This document shows positions 57,326 to 64,000 of a DNA stretch of 64,000 bases, in pieces; the first letter of the stretch is position 1; every line of letters starts with the position of its first letter. Source of the DNA: Asaia bogorensis (GTDB lineage: Bacteria; Pseudomonadota; Alphaproteobacteria; Acetobacterales; Acetobacteraceae); the NCBI RefSeq assembly GCF_900465345.1, contig NZ_UEGO01000012.1:1-64000 (forward strand), given 5' to 3'. The notes beneath the pieces are model-generated. The model did no database searches. It was given only the letters and a program-made list of their open reading frames with translations, and was not told the origin of the DNA. Both the position numbers and the translations under genes were made by a program.

Positions 57326-57526
57326 TCACAAAAGCCAGGTATAAAGGCCAAGCAGACAGACAAGCAGGCCGAATTGCGCGAGTGGCGGATTCCAGAAAAA
57401 ACGCCACAGATTGAGACGGCCGAAGCACCAGCGCACAATGGCCAGCGTGAGGAGAGCGAGAAACAGATTGGCGACAAAGGCCGAGACGAGAACGCCTTCG
57501 AGGTCGATGACTTCACTCATACCCAT
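57326..57526 (-). CDS. DUF1656 small membrane protein
   Basis: A 66-aa protein with two hydrophobic segments (LVSAFVANLFLALLTLAIV and AQFGLLVCLLGLYTWLL), typical of the DUF1656 (AaeX-like) family between FUSC and HlyD genes. The function is unknown but the gene order is conserved. Starts 57529, 57526 and 57520 are possible. Confidence 0.85.
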   Translation of the reverse strand: MGMSEVIDLEGVLVSAFVANLFLALLTLAIVRWCFGRLNLWRFFWNPPLAQFGLLVCLLGLYTWLL

Positions 57527-57553
57527 CACCCGTGTCGCGTGTGGAAGTCCCGC

Positions 57554-59605
57554 CTACCATCGCCGACGCCCCAGGCCGAAATGGCGCAAGGTCGACCGAT
57601 TATCCTCAAGTGTGGACCGCACAGCCTCAAGACTGCCCGCGCAGAGCACGGCCAGATTGCGCTCATGGTCGCGCGCCGTGCGCGCGATATCGAGAAAGCG
57701 GTTGCTGATTTGTGGCAGGGCATGACCAAGGGTGGGAAACGAAGCGGTATTGATCAGCCCATGTGCTTCAGTAGCGAGAAGGCGCAGGCACGGCGAGGCC
57801 GCAGCCTCATCCAGATAATGACGCACCCGCGCCAGCGTGGTGGCGAGATCTTCCAGCATGACGAGGCGATTGAAGACATGGCGGTTGACGCGGCGATGCG
57901 CGTCCATGCGTTTTGTCCAGGTCAGCAATTGCGCGAGCCTGTCATATTTAAGGCTGAGCAAACGTGCCCCGGCTGGCTTCCCGTTTCCATGCAGCTGGGC
58001 CTCGAGATCCTGACCGATTGAGGCAGCGATACGAAAACGCCGGCTTTTGGGCGTGGGAGGGAAAAGCAGGACCAGAATGACGAAGGCAACGACACCCGAG
58101 ATCAGATAGAAAATATTGCGCGAGATGAAGGCGAGCGGATCGTAATCCTGATGATTGCTCAGACCGAGAATGATCGGAAAAAACGCCCCGTAATTGAACC
58201 CGATGGCGCTTGTGCGGGCGTTCATCAGCATAACGCAGGCGAAGATCGTGTGGGGCAGAAAGACCAGGGCCAGCGCACCGAAAGCAGCGATATGCGGAAG
58301 CACGAAATAATTCATGACGATGGCCACAGCCACGGCCAATGAGAGGCCCAGTATTGCCCCCATGCCGAATTGGGAGGTGTCGAGTGCGGTGGAAGCGAGC
58401 GTCAGGATCAGCGCGGCCTGTGACAGAGCCGCCATGGAGGCAGGCTGATCGCTGGCGATGCAAAGCCCGGCGGTGATCGAAAACCCCAGCAGGACCCGTA
58501 ACGCGTTGATGAACGCGGCGACGTGATCGGCATGCTGGCCGAGCTGTGCCAGTTTGAGGGCGTTTCCTGCAGGGGTGGCGTGCTGAAGCGTATCAATGCC
58601 CGTCGCGATGTGTAGCCGGTTGCTGAGCATGACGGCGCTGCGCTCCAGAAAATGCGCATCATGGGCGTCGGGGTGATAATCCGGTGCTTCCGCCTGCATG
58701 GCGTCCATCAGGGAGCCAACCGTCTCGTAACGGTCGCTATTGTCCTCACGTAACTCGTGCCATGCCAGCACGTGACGATGCGCGAGAGCAGAGACACTCT
58801 TGTGACGCAGGATATGGGCGATGGCGCGTCCCGACCCAAGAACGGTGAGCATGCCGATAATCGCAAGACGCGCCCCGGCGCTACGCCGCGTTGAGCGGTC
58901 GATCTCGGTACGGGCATAGGTAATCTGGGCCGAGAGCGAAAGAATCTCGCCTGCGATGGCGGTAGTCTCCATCGCATCAGGCACGGAATCGCCCCGCATG
59001 GCGTCGCGTCCGAAAGCCCGGATCTGACCCGCCTTGGCCTCGAGACTATCCGCCAATTTCTGCCACGCCTTGGGTGAGCCGGTAAGCATGTTGACGAAGG
59101 CCACAGAGGCAATGCCAATCGCCACACAGCTTGCGCGGGAAAGGGCGACGTCAAACACATTCTGCGGTGTGTCGATTACGTTGATGGCGACCAGAGCGAT
59201 CGTGTAACCCGCGAGTAGCGCGCCATAAGAGCGGAAATGGCGTTCCAGCGACCCGATATAGGTGCAGCCTGCCAGCCACAGCGCGCATCCACCCAGCATC
59301 ATGCCGCGATCCTGGCTGAAACAGGCGATGAGCAGGATGGAAGCCCCCACACCAAGGGCCGTGCCAACCAGCCGGTAGAGCGCCTTGGAAAGGGCCTGTC
59401 CGCGCAAAGGCTGGGTGATGATCATGACGGTGACAGCGGCACCAGCAGGAGAGTCGAGCTGCGCCCAGAAGGCGGTGGCAAGGGCGAGACAGACGGCCGC
59501 CCAGCTGCGCAGGGAAAAACCGATCCATCCGGGCGGGAAGGGTGGGTTGGGCAGATCGGCGGGGACGGGCCACCAGCGTATGCGTGTTTCCACCCCCTCT
59601 GACAT
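57554..59605 (-). CDS. FUSC family efflux pump (aromatic acid exporter type)
   Basis: A 683-aa inner membrane protein of the FUSC/AaeB family with two clusters of membrane helices and a cytosolic domain. The N-terminal region WIGFSLRSWAAVCLALATAF, then TVMIITQPLRG, is diagnostic. It forms a three-gene set with DUF1656 and HlyD for export of aromatic or carboxylic acids such as p-hydroxybenzoate. The usual LysR partner (AaeR) is not adjacent. Confidence 0.9.
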   Translation of the reverse strand: MSEGVETRIRWWPVPADLPNPPFPPGWIGFSLRSWAAVCLALATAFWAQLDSPAGAAVTVMIITQPLRGQALSKALYRLVGTALGVGASILLIACFSQDRGMMLGGCALWLAGCTYIGSLERHFRSYGALLAGYTIALVAINVIDTPQNVFDVALSRASCVAIGIASVAFVNMLTGSPKAWQKLADSLEAKAGQIRAFGRDAMRGDSVPDAMETTAIAGEILSLSAQITYARTEIDRSTRRSAGARLAIIGMLTVLGSGRAIAHILRHKSVSALAHRHVLAWHELREDNSDRYETVGSLMDAMQAEAPDYHPDAHDAHFLERSAVMLSNRLHIATGIDTLQHATPAGNALKLAQLGQHADHVAAFINALRVLLGFSITAGLCIASDQPASMAALSQAALILTLASTALDTSQFGMGAILGLSLAVAVAIVMNYFVLPHIAAFGALALVFLPHTIFACVMLMNARTSAIGFNYGAFFPIILGLSNHQDYDPLAFISRNIFYLISGVVAFVILVLLFPPTPKSRRFRIAASIGQDLEAQLHGNGKPAGARLLSLKYDRLAQLLTWTKRMDAHRRVNRHVFNRLVMLEDLATTLARVRHYLDEAAASPCLRLLATEAHGLINTASFPTLGHALPQISNRFLDIARTARDHERNLAVLCAGSLEAVRSTLEDNRSTLRHFGLGRRRW

Positions 59606-59983
59606 GTGCCTCCAACCCGAAATCTGACCCGCGCAACAGGAACGCCCCGCAGGCTCAGAAGGTCAAGCACGCAGCGGCCTGGTGCAGGCCGGGAAATCCT
59701 TTGTCAGATACGGGTCTGTAATGGTGCCTCCGTTGGAGGCAGATTTGGGAGGTCTCGGCAGGATATCGACGGGCTTTCCTGTGATCGAAGCCCGCCATGA
59801 CATTGTGCGCTGTCAGGATTGCCGCCGTGATACGGACAAGCAGGGGGCTCACCCGGAGGCGGTTCTTCAGACGCTCCGGTTTTCTCTAAGCGTCAGGAGA
59901 ATTTCGATTGCCGCCGTTTCGGATAGCCGCCCGATATGACGAGTATCCCTGATTTGAGGCGTGGCCAACGCTGGAAACGGTGC
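59606..59983. other. Promoter region of the efflux operon, no gene
   Basis: About 380 bases between the FUSC start and the end of the CNNM gene, both on the minus strand. No convincing gene, repeat or strong operator was seen. Confidence 0.4.
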
Positions 59984-61315
59984 CTACGCGTCACCCTGCG
60001 CCATACGGGATACCAGAAGCTGATTGATGCGGAAACCATCCACATCGACCACCTCAAAGCGATAGCCCGCGGCCTCGACCCGGTCGGCCTTACGCGCCAT
60101 GCGGCGCAGGCGATGCATGACGAAACCACCGATCGTGTGAAACAGATCGCGCTCGGCGTCGAGGTTGATATCGAGCTCACGGAACACGTCCCCGATGGGA
60201 GCCGCTCCATCGATGAGCCACGAATTTGCGTCGCGTCGCACAATGGCCTGCTCTTCAAACGGGCTTGCCAGTCCATCCATGAGCGCGCCCATGATGTCCT
60301 TGAACGTGATCAGACCGACCACGAGACCATATTCATTCACGATCAGCGCAAAGCCTGCACCATGCGAGTCGAATTGCGCCAGTGTGTCCCACAAATTCAG
60401 CGTGTCCGGCAGCGAAAGCGTGTCACGACGCATCCGGAAAATCTGGTTGGTAATAGGCTGGCTCGGATCGGTGTAGGCTGGCACCTCATCCACGACCGCG
60501 ACCAGAACGTCCTCAGCGCGGATCGAGCCGATCACGTGATCGAGCCCGCCATCACAGAGCGGATAGCGTGAGTACGGACGGATGCGTACCTTGTCACGCT
60601 GAGATTCAAGGCTCTCCTGCACGTCGAGAAAAACGATCTCGTCTCGCGGGGTCATGGCCGAGGTTACAGAGCGATCCTGCAGCGCCAGAACATTCTGGAT
60701 CAACTGGTGCTCTTTTTCCTGCAACACGCCGGATGCCGTGCCTGCGGCCAGCATGGCGTTCAGATCCTCAGGCGTGACGGGCTCGACAGCAGAGGCTGCC
60801 GGGATGCGCAGCAGGGCGAGCAGCCAGTCTGAAATCACCGAGAAAATCCAGACGGCGGGGTAGAGCACTCTCAGCGCCCCGGTAAGGAACCAGCCGACAC
60901 GCAGCGCCACACGGTCCGGATTGTTCAGGGCGATACGTTTTGGCAGCAGATCAGCAAACAGGACAAACAGGCCCGTCACGATCACAAAGGCCAGCGTCGC
61001 CGCCGTCTTGGTGGCGACACCTGGTGTCAACCCGGCTTCGATGAGGGCCGTGCTGAAGGCCGGTGTGAGAAGCTCACTGGATATGACACCGCCAAGAACG
61101 CCTACGGCATTGAGGCAGATTTGTAGGACGGTGATGACCTGCCCGCTATTACGCCGCAGCTTGAGGAAAGCCGCCGCACGGGCGTCACCCTGATCGGCCA
61201 GCGCACGCAGGCGAATGTCACGCGCTGCGGCAAAGGAGATCTCGGAGAGTGATATCAGGATCGAGACGGCAATCGCTGCCACCATGGCCGCGAGGCCCAG
61301 AAGCAGCAGCATCAT
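59984..61315 (-). CDS. CNNM/CorC (HlyC) family membrane protein with CBS domains
   Basis: A 443-aa protein with an N-terminal DUF21 membrane domain (about 1-200), two CBS domains (about 210-340, including TPRDEIVFLDVQESL and GLITFKDIMGALMDGL) and a C-terminal CorC_HlyC domain. Family members are linked to magnesium/cobalt efflux or resistance. It is upstream of no obvious partner; ligA lies 84 nt to the right on the same strand. Confidence 0.9.
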   Translation of the reverse strand: MMLLLLGLAAMVAAIAVSILISLSEISFAAARDIRLRALADQGDARAAAFLKLRRNSGQVITVLQICLNAVGVLGGVISSELLTPAFSTALIEAGLTPGVATKTAATLAFVIVTGLFVLFADLLPKRIALNNPDRVALRVGWFLTGALRVLYPAVWIFSVISDWLLALLRIPAASAVEPVTPEDLNAMLAAGTASGVLQEKEHQLIQNVLALQDRSVTSAMTPRDEIVFLDVQESLESQRDKVRIRPYSRYPLCDGGLDHVIGSIRAEDVLVAVVDEVPAYTDPSQPITNQIFRMRRDTLSLPDTLNLWDTLAQFDSHGAGFALIVNEYGLVVGLITFKDIMGALMDGLASPFEEQAIVRRDANSWLIDGAAPIGDVFRELDINLDAERDLFHTIGGFVMHRLRRMARKADRVEAAGYRFEVVDVDGFRINQLLVSRMAQGDA

Positions 61316-61399
61316 GTGCCTGACTCCTCATTCTGAATGGGCTGGAAAAAGAAGAGCCTGCTTTGATGTTTTTCTTGGCTCATGGCGCAGTATCCGCCC

Positions 61400-64000
<2,601 letters not shown>

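Overview
The window is GC-rich bacterial chromosome, most likely from an alphaproteobacterium. Supporting signs are an alphaproteobacterial-type LexA box (GTTC-N7-GTTC), two HWE-family histidine kinases, a bacteriophytochrome with its heme oxygenase, and the block ffh-rpsP-rimM-trmD-rplS followed directly by leuCDB. Together with the many sugar-acid and polyol type carriers this fits the acetic acid bacteria (Acetobacteraceae, for example an Asaia- or Gluconobacter-like organism). That placement is an inference from gene content, not a database match. No phage, integrase, complete insertion sequence, CRISPR array or plasmid replication gene was seen.

Layout. 1-750: the end of an rRNA operon (5S rRNA, initiator tRNA-Met). 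815-10064: a carbon-source region with an FMN-dependent hydroxy-acid dehydrogenase, two MFS carriers, a TIM-barrel isomerase, a D-erythronate-dehydrogenase-like enzyme, two LysR regulators and a divergent 3-hydroxyacyl-CoA-dehydrogenase-family gene. 10539-13665: heme oxygenase plus a bacteriophytochrome kinase carrying its own receiver domain. 13722-16468: a LexA-boxed DNA-repair cassette of a radical SAM protein and a DUF4130-UdgX fusion. 16596-19726: a GH13 alpha-glucosidase and a polyol/sugar binding protein with no permease genes nearby. 20259-20798: a Spy-like periplasmic protein. 21122-30237: the SRP, ribosome maturation and leucine run, then two tandem aspartate-type aminotransferases. 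30354-35818: an M3 peptidase, a thioredoxin-like protein, small envelope proteins, a cobalamin adenosyltransferase, an AT-rich island and a coiled-coil protein with an AT-hook-like tail. 36024-40385: an OPT transporter, an alginate-export-type porin and a lipoprotein.

40623-43113: ispH, thrB, rnhA. 43276-47018: a second orphan binding protein, an MFS exporter, a CsaA-like tRNA-binding protein coupled to a xanthine phosphoribosyltransferase, and tRNA-Asn, tRNA-Pro and tRNA-Arg. 47479-53039: a signalling block with a beta-propeller diguanylate cyclase, a GAF/PAS/GAF/HWE kinase and a stand-alone receiver. 53100-59605: an EamA permease, a PepSY membrane protein, nicotinamidase and a three-gene FUSC/DUF1656/HlyD efflux set. 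59984-64000: a CNNM/CorC-like protein, ligA and the 3' end of recN, cut by the window edge.

The most interesting point is the head-to-tail order of light sensing (bphO-bphP) and an SOS-type DNA-repair cassette (radical SAM plus UdgX fusion) on one strand only 95 bases apart. The hydroxy-acid catabolic region is also notable: it resembles part of a four-carbon acid-sugar pathway but lacks the expected kinase and decarboxylase.
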